A stretch of 64,000 nucleotides of DNA from Microbacterium yannicii PS01. GTDB taxonomy: Bacteria; Actinomycetota; Actinomycetes; Actinomycetales; Microbacteriaceae. This document shows, in pieces, positions 1 to 8,303 of this stretch; position 1 is the first letter of the stretch, and each line of letters starts with the position of its first letter. The notes beneath the pieces are model-generated. The model made no database searches. It was not told where the DNA came from and was given only the letters and a program-made list of their open reading frames with translations. Position numbers and translations under genes: made by a program. The stretch lies in contig NZ_CAJF01000016.1 of the NCBI RefSeq assembly GCF_000304335.1, positions 21,134 to 85,133 on the forward strand, in the 5' to 3' direction.

Positions 1-1228
1 GCCCGTCGGGGTCGAACTTCTGGGCCTGCAGCTCCGGGTTGAAGATGCGGAAGTACGGCGCCGCGTCGGCGCCTGATCCGGCGACCCACTGCCAGTTGAA
101 CGGATTGTTGGCGCCGTCGGCGTCGACGAGCGTGTCCCAGAACCACTCCTCGCCGCGCCGCCAGTCGATGAGCAGGTTCTTGATGAGGAAGGATGCCGCG
201 ACCATCCGCACCCGGTTGTGCATGTAGCCGGTGTGCCAGAGCTCGCGCATTCCGGCGTCGACGAGGGCGATGCCGGTGCGGCCCTGCTGCCAGGCCTCGA
301 GCCGGTGGGGAGCGAGGCGCGGCCAGGGGAACGCATCGAACTCGCGGCGCAGGTTCTTGGTCGCGAGGTCGGGGTAGCGGTACAGCGTGTGCCACGCGAA
401 TTCGCGCCAGCCGAGCTCGGACAGGAACCGGCCGCCCTGACCGGCCTCGATGGTGGCATGCCAGACGGTGTGCGGACTGATCTCGCCCCACCGCAGCCGC
501 GGCGACATCAGCGAGGTGGCGCCTGCCGCAGGCTCGTCGCGCGCGCGGCCGTAGGCGGCGACGTCGTCGGTCAGGAACTCGCGCAGGCGTCGGCGCGCCG
601 CGGGCTCGCCGGGCTCCCACGCCTCGCGCAGCCCTCCTGCCCAGTCGGGGCGAGTCGGCAGCAGCTCCCAGTCGTCGAGCGCATCCGATGCGGGCGCTCG
701 GTGCGGCCCCGCAACCTCGCGCGGCTCGGGCAGGGGCGCGCGCGGCGCGGGCATCGCCTGGCACGCTCGCCAGAACGGCGTGAAGACCGAGAAGTGCGTA
801 CCCGCTCCCGTCTTCACCGTCCACGGCTCGAAGAGCAGCGACGCTGCGAACGACGCGACCTCGACGCCGTCCTCGCGCAGCCCCGCCTTCAGCGCGGCAT
901 CGATCTCTCGCTCGGGACCGCCGTAGCGACGGTTCCAGAAGACGGCGCCGGCCGCGGCATCCGTCACCGCCTGCCGCACCACCTGCTCGGCCGGGCCGCG
1001 TCGCAGGACGAGGGTCGAGCCGCGCTCGCGCAGGCGCTCCTCGAGGGAGGCGAGCGAATGGTGCAGCCACCAGCGGGCGGCTCCGCCGAGGGGGCGGATG
1101 CCGGGGCTCTCGTCATCGAGGACGTAGAGACCGATCACCGGCTCGCCCCGGTCGAGCGCGGCGCGCAGCGCGGGGTTGTCGGCGAGACGAAGGTCATCGC
1201 GGAACCACACGATCGACGGGCTCGGCAT
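1..1228 (-). CDS. phrB: Deoxyribodipyrimidine photolyase (cryptochrome/photolyase family), partial
   Basis: Light-driven flavoenzyme that splits cyclobutane pyrimidine dimers in DNA. The visible 409 residues begin MPSPSIVWFRDDLRLADNPAL, the classic opening of the N-terminal alpha/beta antenna domain. The C-terminal FAD-binding region shows EFAWHTLYRYPDL, ALVDAGMRELWHTGYMHNR and the NPFNWQWVAGSG stretch that surrounds FAD and the lesion. The start is the ATG at 1228. The gene runs off the left edge, losing only the last few dozen codons of a normal 450-470 residue enzyme. It appears monocistronic. A cryptochrome role cannot be excluded, but the motifs favour a class I CPD photolyase. Confidence 0.93.
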   Translation of the reverse strand, partial: MPSPSIVWFRDDLRLADNPALRAALDRGEPVIGLYVLDDESPGIRPLGGAARWWLHHSLASLEERLRERGSTLVLRRGPAEQVVRQAVTDAAAGAVFWNRRYGGPEREIDAALKAGLREDGVEVASFAASLLFEPWTVKTGAGTHFSVFTPFWRACQAMPAPRAPLPEPREVAGPHRAPASDALDDWELLPTRPDWAGGLREAWEPGEPAARRRLREFLTDDVAAYGRARDEPAAGATSLMSPRLRWGEISPHTVWHATIEAGQGGRFLSELGWREFAWHTLYRYPDLATKNLRREFDAFPWPRLAPHRLEAWQQGRTGIALVDAGMRELWHTGYMHNRVRMVAASFLIKNLLIDWRRGEEWFWDTLVDADGANNPFNWQWVAGSGADAAPYFRIFNPELQAQKFDPDG

Positions 1229-1365
1229 GGGTTCATCCTGACCCTGCGGCGGGATCGCGGCCCGCTCTTGACAGACCCCCTTCTCCCGGCCGTTCACCGA
1301 CGAGACGCGCCGCGAGCGCCGAAGCCCGGTGCGGCGTGTTCGGTCCGTGAACGGAAAGACGGGGG

Positions 1366-2715
1366 TCAGAGGCCGTCGGTCGAGTGGCCCTTGGGCACCA
1401 CGATCTTCAGGGCGCCGGGTTCGACGCGGGTGTTCACCGCGACGGCTTCGCCGAACTCGTCGCCGTCCAGCTGCACGGGCTGGGCCTGGTGGGTCGCGAT
1501 CTCGATGCCGGCGCCGCGCGAGTAGCGGACCGCATTGTCTTTCGTCCGCAGTGCGAGCACGCGCCGGCCGGCACGGAAGCGGCGCAGGAAGCTGTTGTCC
1601 CAGGCGACGCGACGCCAGACGAAGATCCAGCCGAGCGGACCCTTGGGCTGGAAGATGACGATGTCGAGGGCACCGTCGGTGATGGAGGCCTCGGGGATCA
1701 GCTCGAGCCCCGCGGGCAGCGAGCCGCAGTTCGCGAACAGCACGCTCTGCACGCGCGCCGAGTGCAGGCGGTGGCCCGGCAGCTCGTACATGACGCGGAA
1801 CGGCCGCGCGTTCGCGAGCGAGCGCGCCGCTCCGTCGACGTAGGCGACCCAGCCGACCGTCTTCTTCAGCTGCGGGTTCGTGTTGGCGATCATCGCCGCG
1901 TCGAGCCCCATGCCGCCCATGACCACGAAGGCGTGCTCGGCCGTCTCGCCGTCGGAGCGGCGCAGCTGCGACCAGCCGATGTCCATCGCGAGGGTGTCGC
2001 CGTCGAAGACGGCGCGGACCATGGCTTCGGGCTCGGCGAGGGGCAGCCGCAGGTTGCGGGCGAGAAGGTTGCCGGTGCCGCTCGGCACGATCGACAGCGG
2101 AACGTCCGACCCCGCCATGGCCTCCGACACAGCGCGCACCGTGCCGTCGCCGCCGGCGACGAGCACGGCCGTCGCGTTCTCCTGCAGCGCCTGACGCGTC
2201 ACATCGTCGCCCAGGTCGTCGACGGTCGTCTCATAGAACAGCGGCTCCGACCACCCGGCGTCGGCCGACGCCCGGGTGACGAGCCTCCGCAGGGCGTCTG
2301 CGTCGACCTTGATCGGGTTGTAGACGAGCGCCGCCTTCGGGGTCGGGCGGTCCTCCGTGTCGGCGAGGGGCTCGGTGCGGCCCTCGGTGTCGACGCGGCG
2401 CGCCTCACCGGTCTCGTCGTCCGCGGTGTCAGGCGCGACGTCTTCGGGCTCGCGGATGACCTCGTCGGGCTTCGCGGCCTCGACCGGATCCGGCGCGTCC
2501 TGCTCTCGCTTCGCTCCGTCGGATGCGCCGGAGCCCTCGGGATCGGGCTTGGGGATCGCGTCGGCTGAAGCCTCGGCCTGCTGGGCGATCTGCTCCTCCG
2601 AGAGCTGAAGCTCGTCGGTGGCGGGGCCGTCGGCGTAGATCGCGTCGGAGGGGTGCGGAGGATCGTTCTCTTCGGGAAGCGGGGACTGATCGCCGGTGCC
2701 GGATGCCGCTGCCAT
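1366..2715 (-). CDS. Diacylglycerol kinase family lipid kinase (DgkB/YegS type)
   Basis: 449 residues. About the first 130 are acidic, Pro/Asp/Glu-rich and probably disordered; the catalytic domain then starts at KAALVYNPIKV. The nucleotide-binding signature GGDGTVRAV and the following PSGTGNLLARNL are intact, as in DgkB/YegS/LCB5 kinases, which phosphorylate diacylglycerol or a related lipid at the inner membrane face. The reading frame stays open further upstream, but it would run into the divergent serS gene. The ATG at 2715 (MAAASGTGD) leaves a short divergent promoter space of 84 bp, so I chose it. The acidic N-terminal extension is longer than in typical family members. The lipid substrate cannot be read from sequence. 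Confidence 0.88.
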   Translation of the reverse strand: MAAASGTGDQSPLPEENDPPHPSDAIYADGPATDELQLSEEQIAQQAEASADAIPKPDPEGSGASDGAKREQDAPDPVEAAKPDEVIREPEDVAPDTADDETGEARRVDTEGRTEPLADTEDRPTPKAALVYNPIKVDADALRRLVTRASADAGWSEPLFYETTVDDLGDDVTRQALQENATAVLVAGGDGTVRAVSEAMAGSDVPLSIVPSGTGNLLARNLRLPLAEPEAMVRAVFDGDTLAMDIGWSQLRRSDGETAEHAFVVMGGMGLDAAMIANTNPQLKKTVGWVAYVDGAARSLANARPFRVMYELPGHRLHSARVQSVLFANCGSLPAGLELIPEASITDGALDIVIFQPKGPLGWIFVWRRVAWDNSFLRRFRAGRRVLALRTKDNAVRYSRGAGIEIATHQAQPVQLDGDEFGEAVAVNTRVEPGALKIVVPKGHSTDGL

Positions 2716-2799
2716 GCGTCTTACTCTAGGTGCGGCTCTCCCGCCCTCGACGATTGACCGACCGGATGCCGCGGCACGGCGCGTGACTAAGCTTGCAGA

Positions 2800-4086
2800 G
2801 TGATCGATCCAGTGCTGCTTCGCGACAACCCTGAGCTGATCAAGCGCTCGCAGGAGGCGCGTGGGGAGTCGGCGGACACCGTCGACGCCGCCGTCGAGGC
2901 GGACCGCGCCCGCCGCGCCGCGATCACCGCTTTCGAAGAGCTCCGCGCTGCGCAGAACGCGCACGGCAAGCGGGTCGCGCAGGCGCCCAAAGAGGAGAAG
3001 GCCGCCCTGGTCGCCGAGGCCAAGGACCTGAGTGAGCGGGTCAAGCAGGCCCAGCACGCGGTCACCGCGGCGGAGGAGGCATCCGATGCCGCCCTCGCCC
3101 GCATCGAGAACATCGTCATCGACGGCGTCCCGGCCGGCGGCGAAGAGGACTTCGTCACGCTGCGCACGCACGGCGAGCGTCCCGCGTTCTCGTTCGAGCC
3201 GCGCGACCACCTGGAGCTGGGCGAGCTGCTCGGGGCGATCGACATGGAGCGCGGCACGAAGGTGTCGGGCAGCCGCTTCTACTTCCTCACCGGCATCGGG
3301 GCGCGCCTCGAGATCGCGCTGATGAACCTCGGACTGGACCGTGCCCTGCAGGCGGGATTCACCCCGCTCATCCCGCCGACGCTGGTGCGGCCCGAGGTCA
3401 TGCGCGGCACCGGCTTCCTCGGTCAGCACGCGGCCGAGGTCTACCACCTCGAAGACGACGACCTGTACCTCGTCGGCACCAGCGAAGTGCCGCTCGCCGG
3501 GTACCACATGGACGAGATCCTCGATCTCTCACGCGGCGCAAAGCGCTACGCCGGCTGGTCGACCTGCTACCGCCGTGAGGCCGGCTCGTACGGCAAAGAC
3601 ACCCGCGGCATCATCCGCGTGCACCAGTTCAACAAGCTCGAGATGTTCGTGTACACGACGCCCGAGGATGCCGAGGCCGAGCACCTGCGCCTCGTCGCGC
3701 TGCAGGAGCAGATGCTGCAGGACCTCGGGCTGTCGTACCGCGTGATCGACGTCGCCGCCGGCGATCTCGGGTCCAGCGCGGCCCGCAAGTACGACGTCGA
3801 GGCCTGGGTGCCGACGCAGAACGCGTACCGCGAGCTCACCTCGACCTCGAACTGCACGACCTACCAGGCGCGGCGGCTCGACATCCGCCACCGCCTCGCG
3901 GCCGAGCCGGAGGGCAAAGCGAACGGCAAGACCCAGCACGTCGCGACGCTCAACGGCACGCTCGCGACGACCCGCTGGATCGTCGCGATGCTCGAGACGC
4001 ACCAGCGCGAGGACGGCTCGGTCGTCGTCCCCGAAGTGCTGCGGCCCTTCCTCGGCGGCCTCGAGATCCTGGAGCCCGTCGAGTGA
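2800..4086 (+). CDS. serS: Serine--tRNA ligase
   Basis: Class II aminoacyl-tRNA synthetase that charges tRNA-Ser; two tRNA-Ser genes lie within this window. The 428 residues match the usual length. The N-terminal coiled-coil tRNA-binding arm covers about residues 1-110 ([17 protein letters not shown] onward). Motif 2 is seen as [17 protein letters not shown] from residue 255, and motif 3 as [10 protein letters not shown] near residue 385. The start is a GTG at 2800, matching the conserved beginning of the family. Its stop overlaps the GTG start of the next gene by 4 bp (GTGA), so the two are probably translationally coupled. Confidence 0.97.
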   Translation: MIDPVLLRDNPELIKRSQEARGESADTVDAAVEADRARRAAITAFEELRAAQNAHGKRVAQAPKEEKAALVAEAKDLSERVKQAQHAVTAAEEASDAALARIENIVIDGVPAGGEEDFVTLRTHGERPAFSFEPRDHLELGELLGAIDMERGTKVSGSRFYFLTGIGARLEIALMNLGLDRALQAGFTPLIPPTLVRPEVMRGTGFLGQHAAEVYHLEDDDLYLVGTSEVPLAGYHMDEILDLSRGAKRYAGWSTCYRREAGSYGKDTRGIIRVHQFNKLEMFVYTTPEDAEAEHLRLVALQEQMLQDLGLSYRVIDVAAGDLGSSAARKYDVEAWVPTQNAYRELTSTSNCTTYQARRLDIRHRLAAEPEGKANGKTQHVATLNGTLATTRWIVAMLETHQREDGSVVVPEVLRPFLGGLEILEPVE

Positions 4087-5066
4087 GTCCGGCGTCTCAG
4101 GACTCCGACGACCTGCGGCACGCGACGGACGAAATCGGCACCGTCGGCGCCGTGGAGGACGAGCTTCCGCGCACCGGTGAGGTCGAGGTCGAGGATCAGC
4201 AGGAAGCCGCCGACCTTGTCGACGACATCGCCCGCGAGACCGAGGCGCCCGGCGTCGCGGTCGCGCGCATGCTCATCGTGCTCGATATCGACGGCACGGT
4301 GCTGCTCGAGGACGAGACGCTCAGCCCCGGGATCGTGGAAGCCGTCGAGCACGCGCAGCACGCCGGCCACGAGGTCATGATCGCGACCGGACGCAGCTGG
4401 GAGGGCACGCACCACATCATGCGCGCGCTGAACCTGGCGCCCGAGTTCGTCGTGTGCTCGAACGGTGCCGTGGTGCTCCAGCGCGTCGGCTCGGAGGACG
4501 CCGAGGACCCGGGCTACGAGCGCTGGCACGTCGAGACCTTCGACCCGCGCGACGTGCTGACACTGCTTCTCGAGCACCTGCCTGAGGCCCGGTACCTCGT
4601 CGAGCTGCCGGACGGCACGCGCCTGTACACCGAGCACCTCGAGGACTGGAACCTCACCCACGCCCGCCACGTGCCCTTCGACGAGCTCGGCGCGAACCCG
4701 GTCTGCCGTGTGGTGGTGGTCTCACCCGACCAGGGCGAGGACGATTTCCTCGAGCTCGTGGAGCGCATCGGGCTGCACAAGGTCTCGTACGCCGTCGGCT
4801 GGACCGCGTGGCTCGACATCGCGCCGCAGGGCGTGGACAAGAGCACGGGGCTCGAGCGCGTGCGCACCGCCCTCGACATCGACCCCGCCCACGTGCTCGT
4901 GATCGGCGACGGCCGCAACGACCTGGGTATGTTCCGCTGGGCTCGAGAGAACGGCGGACGCGCGGTCGCGATGGAGCAGGGTCCGCAAGAGGTGCGGGAT
5001 GCCGCGGGCGAGACGACCACGTCGGTGCAGGCCGGCGGCGTCGCAGCAGTCCTCCGCACCCTCTGA
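4083..5066 (+). CDS. HAD-superfamily hydrolase (Cof/SupH type phosphatase)
   Basis: Predicted cytosolic Mg-dependent phosphatase acting on small phosphometabolites. Motif I is LDIDGTVLL near residue 66, motif II lies around [10 protein letters not shown], and motif III/IV is [14 protein letters not shown], typical of Cof-type (type IIB cap) enzymes. The frame opens with a GTG overlapping the serS stop, giving 327 residues with a 62-residue acidic N-terminal extension. Starting at the ATG at 4269 ([10 protein letters not shown]) would give a family-typical 265 residues. The tight GTGA overlap with serS supports the longer form, while family length supports the shorter, so the start is unresolved. 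The substrate is unknown. Confidence 0.85.
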   Translation: MSPASQDSDDLRHATDEIGTVGAVEDELPRTGEVEVEDQQEAADLVDDIARETEAPGVAVARMLIVLDIDGTVLLEDETLSPGIVEAVEHAQHAGHEVMIATGRSWEGTHHIMRALNLAPEFVVCSNGAVVLQRVGSEDAEDPGYERWHVETFDPRDVLTLLLEHLPEARYLVELPDGTRLYTEHLEDWNLTHARHVPFDELGANPVCRVVVVSPDQGEDDFLELVERIGLHKVSYAVGWTAWLDIAPQGVDKSTGLERVRTALDIDPAHVLVIGDGRNDLGMFRWARENGGRAVAMEQGPQEVRDAAGETTTSVQAGGVAAVLRTL

Positions 5067-5109
5067 CCCCCGGCGCGGTCGGCTCACTCCGGTCCGCTTC
5101 GCTGAGCCC

Positions 5110-5262
5110 AGCCCCGGTCGCTGACGCCAGCCCCGGTCGCTGAGGTTGTCGAACCGTCGCTTTCCTCCGTCGCTGACCCCAGCCGCGGTCGCTGAGCTAG
5201 TCGAAGCGTCGCTTTCCGGGTCGCTGAGCTTGTCGAAGCGCCCTTCGACAGGCTCAGGGACC
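5110..5262. repeat. Cluster of degenerate repeats with the core GTCGCTGAG-TTGTCGAA, ending in a hairpin
   Basis: Between the HAD gene and tRNA-Ser there are at least four degenerate copies of a unit built on GGTCGCTGAGCTTGTCGAAGC. The first copies are truncated after GGTCGCTGA. The next reads GGTCGCTGAGGTTGTCGAA, then GGTCGCTGAGCTAGTCGAAG, and finally the full unit facing its own inverted copy. Two copies are followed by CGTCGCTTTCC. Elements with this core are, to my knowledge, common between genes in Microbacteriaceae, where they resemble REP-like elements or bidirectional terminators. No coding potential is evident here. The rest of 5067-5453 shows nothing else except the promoter-like TAGACT at 5403 ahead of the tRNA. 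Confidence 0.7.
5224..5257. terminator. Long hairpin, probable bidirectional terminator
   Basis: The arms CTGAGCTTGTCGAAG (5224-5238) and CTTCGACAGGCTCAG (5243-5257) pair over 15 positions with a single G-U pair and a 4-base loop. The flanking GGTC and GACC can extend the stem after one mismatch. There is no T-tract. Its location downstream of the serS-HAD pair fits transcription stopping there. Confidence 0.6.
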
Positions 5263-5402
5263 GGAAGCCGCTCAGGGGTTTAGAGCCGCTCAAGGACGGA
5301 AGAACCGCCGCTCGGGTACCGAAGGCGCGCAGGGCGTGAACCGCGCGTCGTTCAGGACCTGCCCAGCCGTCGTTGGAACAATGGGTCGACAGTGCTGTCG
5401 GC

Positions 5403-5408
5403 TAGACT
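5403..5408 (+). promoter_or_regulatory. Putative -10 element of tRNA-Ser(UGA)
   Basis: TAGACT lies about 46 bp before the tRNA, a plausible distance for a precursor leader. No convincing -35 box is visible at the right spacing, which is usual in high-GC actinobacteria. Confidence 0.35.
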
Positions 5409-5453
5409 CGACGCCTGTTCGACGGATGCCGCCTCCCCAGGCGACATCGGTCG

Positions 5454-5538
5454 GGAGGGTTGTCCGAGCGGCCGATGGACCTGGTCTTGAAAACCAGTGG
5501 GCAGCAATGTCCCGTGGGTTCGAATCCCACACCCTCCG
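5454..5538 (+). tRNA. tRNA-Ser (anticodon UGA)
   Basis: The acceptor stem GGAGGGT pairs with ACCCTCC and the discriminator is G. The anticodon loop CTTGAAA gives anticodon TGA, which reads UCA/UCG-type serine codons. A long variable arm (GGGCAGCAATGTCCC region) identifies a class II tRNA, and the T-loop GTTCGAATC is intact. CCA is not encoded. Confidence 0.97.
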
Positions 5539-5590
5539 CAGGCCAAACCTCGGGGGAGGACCGAGCAGCAGCACCCCCGAGAGGAACCGA

Positions 5591-6871
5591 GTGAGCGAGA
5601 CGAGCAAGACCGTGAGGCGCGGCCGTCGTACCGTCGCGCGCCACGGTGAGCTGTCGTCTCCGAACCCGTTCGCCTTCCTGCTGAAGATCGTCGGCGTGAT
5701 CGTCGCCGTGGTGCTCGTCTCGGGCGCCGGAGTCGCGGCCTACGCGCTGACCGACCTCGCCACCAGCTTCTCGGATGAGGCCGTTGCGCTCGAGGGCCAG
5801 GAGGAGCTTGCGCCACCCTCGATGGGCGCGATCGAGGGTGATGTCAATCTCGTCCTCGTCGGGACCGACGAGTGCGAGGAGGAGTACGCCTATCTCTTCG
5901 GCGCCCGTTGCACCGGTCCGGACTCGGCGGGTCAGCTCAACGACGTCAACATGCTCGTCCACATCTCGAGCAACCCGAGGCGCGTGACCGTGGTCTCGTT
6001 CCCTCGTGACCTCATGACTGCGCAGCCGGCGTGCACGAGAGAGGACGGGTCGCAGGCCTCCGCGACGTCGAAGACGCAGATCAACGAGGCCTGGTCGCGC
6101 GGCGGCCTCTCGTGCGTCGTCAAGACGATCTCCGACCTGAGCGGCCAGAACGTCCCGTACGCGGCCAAGGTCAGCTTCGGCAACGTCATCAATATCACCG
6201 ACGCCATCGGCGGCGTCGACGTCTGCATCGGCAACGGCGGCATGCGCGACCGCAACACCGGCATCGACTGGCCGGCAGGTCCGCGCACGATCGCCGGCGT
6301 CGAGGCGCTGCAGTTCCTGCGGACCCGGTACGGGCTCGAGAACGGCAGCGATCTCGCCCGCATCAGCAACCAGCAGCAGTACATGTCGAGCCTGGCCCGC
6401 AAGCTGGTGAGCGACGAGGTGCTCTCCGACCCGGCCACCCTCTACAGGCTCGCGACGACGGCGGTCGACAACATCACTCCCAGCGAGTCGCTCACGAACC
6501 CCATGCGGATGGCGCAGATCGCCATGGCCGTCAACGACGTGCCGTTCGAAGACATCAACTTCGTCCAGTTCCCGGTCGTCGAGGACCCCTACGACTCGAA
6601 CCGCGTCGTGCCCGACGAGGCGGCCGCCGAGCGGCTCTGGGCGGCGATCGAGGCGAACGAGCCCATCGAGCTGACCAAGGATCCGAGCGATACCGGCGGC
6701 GTGGTCACCGTCGACCCGCAGCCCACCGAGGAGCCGGTCGAGACGGCACCCGCCCCCGGTTCGACCGAGACCCCGGCGCCCAGCGAGACCGCCGTCGCGC
6801 TCGACGACATCCCGGGCCAGTCGGCGGCCGACCAGACCTGCTCCGCCGGCAACCTGAGAGCCAACGGCTGA
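5591..6871 (+). CDS. LCP (LytR-CpsA-Psr) family cell-wall glycopolymer ligase, first of a pair
   Basis: Membrane-anchored enzyme family that transfers teichoic-acid-like or other glycopolymers from lipid carriers to peptidoglycan. The protein has 426 residues: a basic cytoplasmic N-terminus, a transmembrane helix at about residues 28-50, then an extracellular LCP domain with NLVLVGTDEC, VTVVSFPRDLM and the EALQFLRTRYG segment with its conserved arginines. A Pro/Thr-rich C-terminal linker ends in the short motif GQSAADQTC. I chose the GTG at 5591 because in-frame codons further upstream lie within the tRNA. Its stop overlaps the ATG of the second LCP gene (TGATG), so the two form an operon. 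Confidence 0.92.
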   Translation: MSETSKTVRRGRRTVARHGELSSPNPFAFLLKIVGVIVAVVLVSGAGVAAYALTDLATSFSDEAVALEGQEELAPPSMGAIEGDVNLVLVGTDECEEEYAYLFGARCTGPDSAGQLNDVNMLVHISSNPRRVTVVSFPRDLMTAQPACTREDGSQASATSKTQINEAWSRGGLSCVVKTISDLSGQNVPYAAKVSFGNVINITDAIGGVDVCIGNGGMRDRNTGIDWPAGPRTIAGVEALQFLRTRYGLENGSDLARISNQQQYMSSLARKLVSDEVLSDPATLYRLATTAVDNITPSESLTNPMRMAQIAMAVNDVPFEDINFVQFPVVEDPYDSNRVVPDEAAAERLWAAIEANEPIELTKDPSDTGGVVTVDPQPTEEPVETAPAPGSTETPAPSETAVALDDIPGQSAADQTCSAGNLRANG

Positions 6872-8181
6872 TGGCGCGCAAGATGGGCCCCTCGCACGAG
6901 GGGCAGGCGCCGCTCGCGCGTCACGGCGTGCTGCGGTCGCGGCATCCGCTCGTCACGATGCTGTCGATGCTCGCCATCGCTCTGGGCGTCGTCGGGGTGA
7001 GCGCCACCGGCGTCACCGCGTACAGCCTGTGGGACGCGACGCAGGCCATCGGCGCCAGCGCCGTGGTGCTCGACGAGGAGAAGCCGCTGCCCCCGTCGCT
7101 CGGCGCGATCGAGGGCGGTGTGAACCTGCTGCTGGTGGGCACCGACTCGTGTGAGGGCGAGAACGCGAAGCTCTCGGGTGCCTGCCGGGCGGGCGACACC
7201 GAGGGCGAGCGCAACGACGTCACGATGCTCGTGCACATCTCGGACGAGCCCCGCCGCGTGACGGTCGTGTCGTTCCCGCGCGACATGCTCGTGCCGATCC
7301 CGTCGTGCCCGAAGGAGGACGGCAGCGGCAGCTACTCGGCGATGTCGTCGCAGATGATCAACGCGTCGTACCAGTACGGCGGCCTGAGCTGCACCGTGCT
7401 GGCGGTCGAGGCGCTCACCCAGCAGGAGATCCACTTCGCCGGAGCGATCCGCTGGAGCGGCGTCATCAACATGTCCGACGCGATCGGCGGGGTCGACGTG
7501 TGCGTCGCGGGCGACATCAGCGACCCGCACACCGGGCTGAACCTCACCGCCGGCACGCACACGCTGCAGGGCGTGGAGGCGCTGCAGTTCCTGCGCATCC
7601 GCCATGGCATCGGCGACGGCTCCGACCTCGGCCGCATCTCGAACCAGCAGCAGTTCATGTCGTCGATGGTGCGCAAACTCCAGTCCGACTCGGTGCTGGC
7701 CGATCCGGGACGCCTGCTCACCCTGGCGACGACCGCGATCAGCCAGGTTCAGCAGGGTCAGCTCGTGCTCAGCTCGGGCCTGACGAATCCGACCCTCATG
7801 GTGCAGATCGCAATGGCCGTCAAGGACGTCCCGTTCGAAGACATCGTCTTCGTGCAGTACCCCACGCGATACGCGTCGGGCGGCGGTGCCAGCAGGGTCC
7901 TTCCGGTGACGGATGCCGCGGACGAGCTCTTCGCCGCGCTCGCGACCAACCAGCCGCTCGCCCTCACCGGCGAGGCGAGCCAGGGCGACGGCGTCCAGGT
8001 CACCGGCGAAGTCGCGCCGCCGCAGCCCGAAGCGACGCCGGCTCCGACCGAGCCGGCTGCGGGCGAGACGCCCGTAGCCGAGACTCCCGTCGGGACAGCT
8101 CCCGAACAGCGCGTCGAGCTGCCGTCCGAGATCTCCGGCCAGACAGCCCGACAGACCACCTGCACCCTGCCCGAGAACTGA
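6871..8181 (+). CDS. LCP (LytR-CpsA-Psr) family cell-wall glycopolymer ligase, second of a pair
   Basis: 436-residue paralogue of the preceding gene with the same layout: basic N-terminus, one transmembrane helix (about residues 28-52), and an LCP domain with VNLLLVGTDSC, VTVVSFPRDML and EALQFLRIRHG. A Pro/Glu-rich tail ends in GQTARQTTC, mirroring the GQSAADQTC end of its neighbour, so even the extreme C-terminus is conserved between the copies. The ATG overlaps the upstream stop by one base. The pair probably arose by tandem duplication and may act on different glycopolymers; substrates are not deducible. Confidence 0.92.
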   Translation: MARKMGPSHEGQAPLARHGVLRSRHPLVTMLSMLAIALGVVGVSATGVTAYSLWDATQAIGASAVVLDEEKPLPPSLGAIEGGVNLLLVGTDSCEGENAKLSGACRAGDTEGERNDVTMLVHISDEPRRVTVVSFPRDMLVPIPSCPKEDGSGSYSAMSSQMINASYQYGGLSCTVLAVEALTQQEIHFAGAIRWSGVINMSDAIGGVDVCVAGDISDPHTGLNLTAGTHTLQGVEALQFLRIRHGIGDGSDLGRISNQQQFMSSMVRKLQSDSVLADPGRLLTLATTAISQVQQGQLVLSSGLTNPTLMVQIAMAVKDVPFEDIVFVQYPTRYASGGGASRVLPVTDAADELFAALATNQPLALTGEASQGDGVQVTGEVAPPQPEATPAPTEPAAGETPVAETPVGTAPEQRVELPSEISGQTARQTTCTLPEN

Positions 8182-8223
8182 GCCACCCCGCGGGCGGCGC
8201 GCGTCCGTCCTGCGGATGACACG

Positions 8224-8242
8224 GCACGAGCAGTTCTCGTGC
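8224..8242 (+). terminator. Short hairpin after the LCP operon
   Basis: GCACGAG (8224-8230) pairs with CTCGTGC (8236-8242) across a 5-base loop. It lies 43 bp after the second LCP stop. It lacks a T-run, so it is only a possible terminator. Confidence 0.4.
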
Positions 8243-8247
8243 GAATG

Positions 8248-8284
8248 ACCCCGTGCGATAAATTCGTCACGAGGACCACGGGGT
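8248..8284. promoter_or_regulatory. Inverted repeat upstream of the diguanylate cyclase gene
   Basis: ACCCCGTG (8248-8255) and CACGGGGT (8277-8284) form perfect 8-bp arms 21 bp apart. They enclose GATAAATTCG, an AT-rich stretch that could be a -10 region. The second arm ends 19 bp before the ATG at 8304, and an AAGGAG ribosome site lies between. It could be an operator or an mRNA leader hairpin. Confidence 0.3.
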
Positions 8285-8303
8285 TCGCCCAGCAAGGAGA
8301 CAC

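Noticed and set aside
218..1525. 435-residue open frame on the plus strand opposite the photolyase
   Set aside because: It is a GC-driven antisense frame of Arg/Ala-rich sequence without conserved motifs, while the minus strand encodes a clear photolyase.
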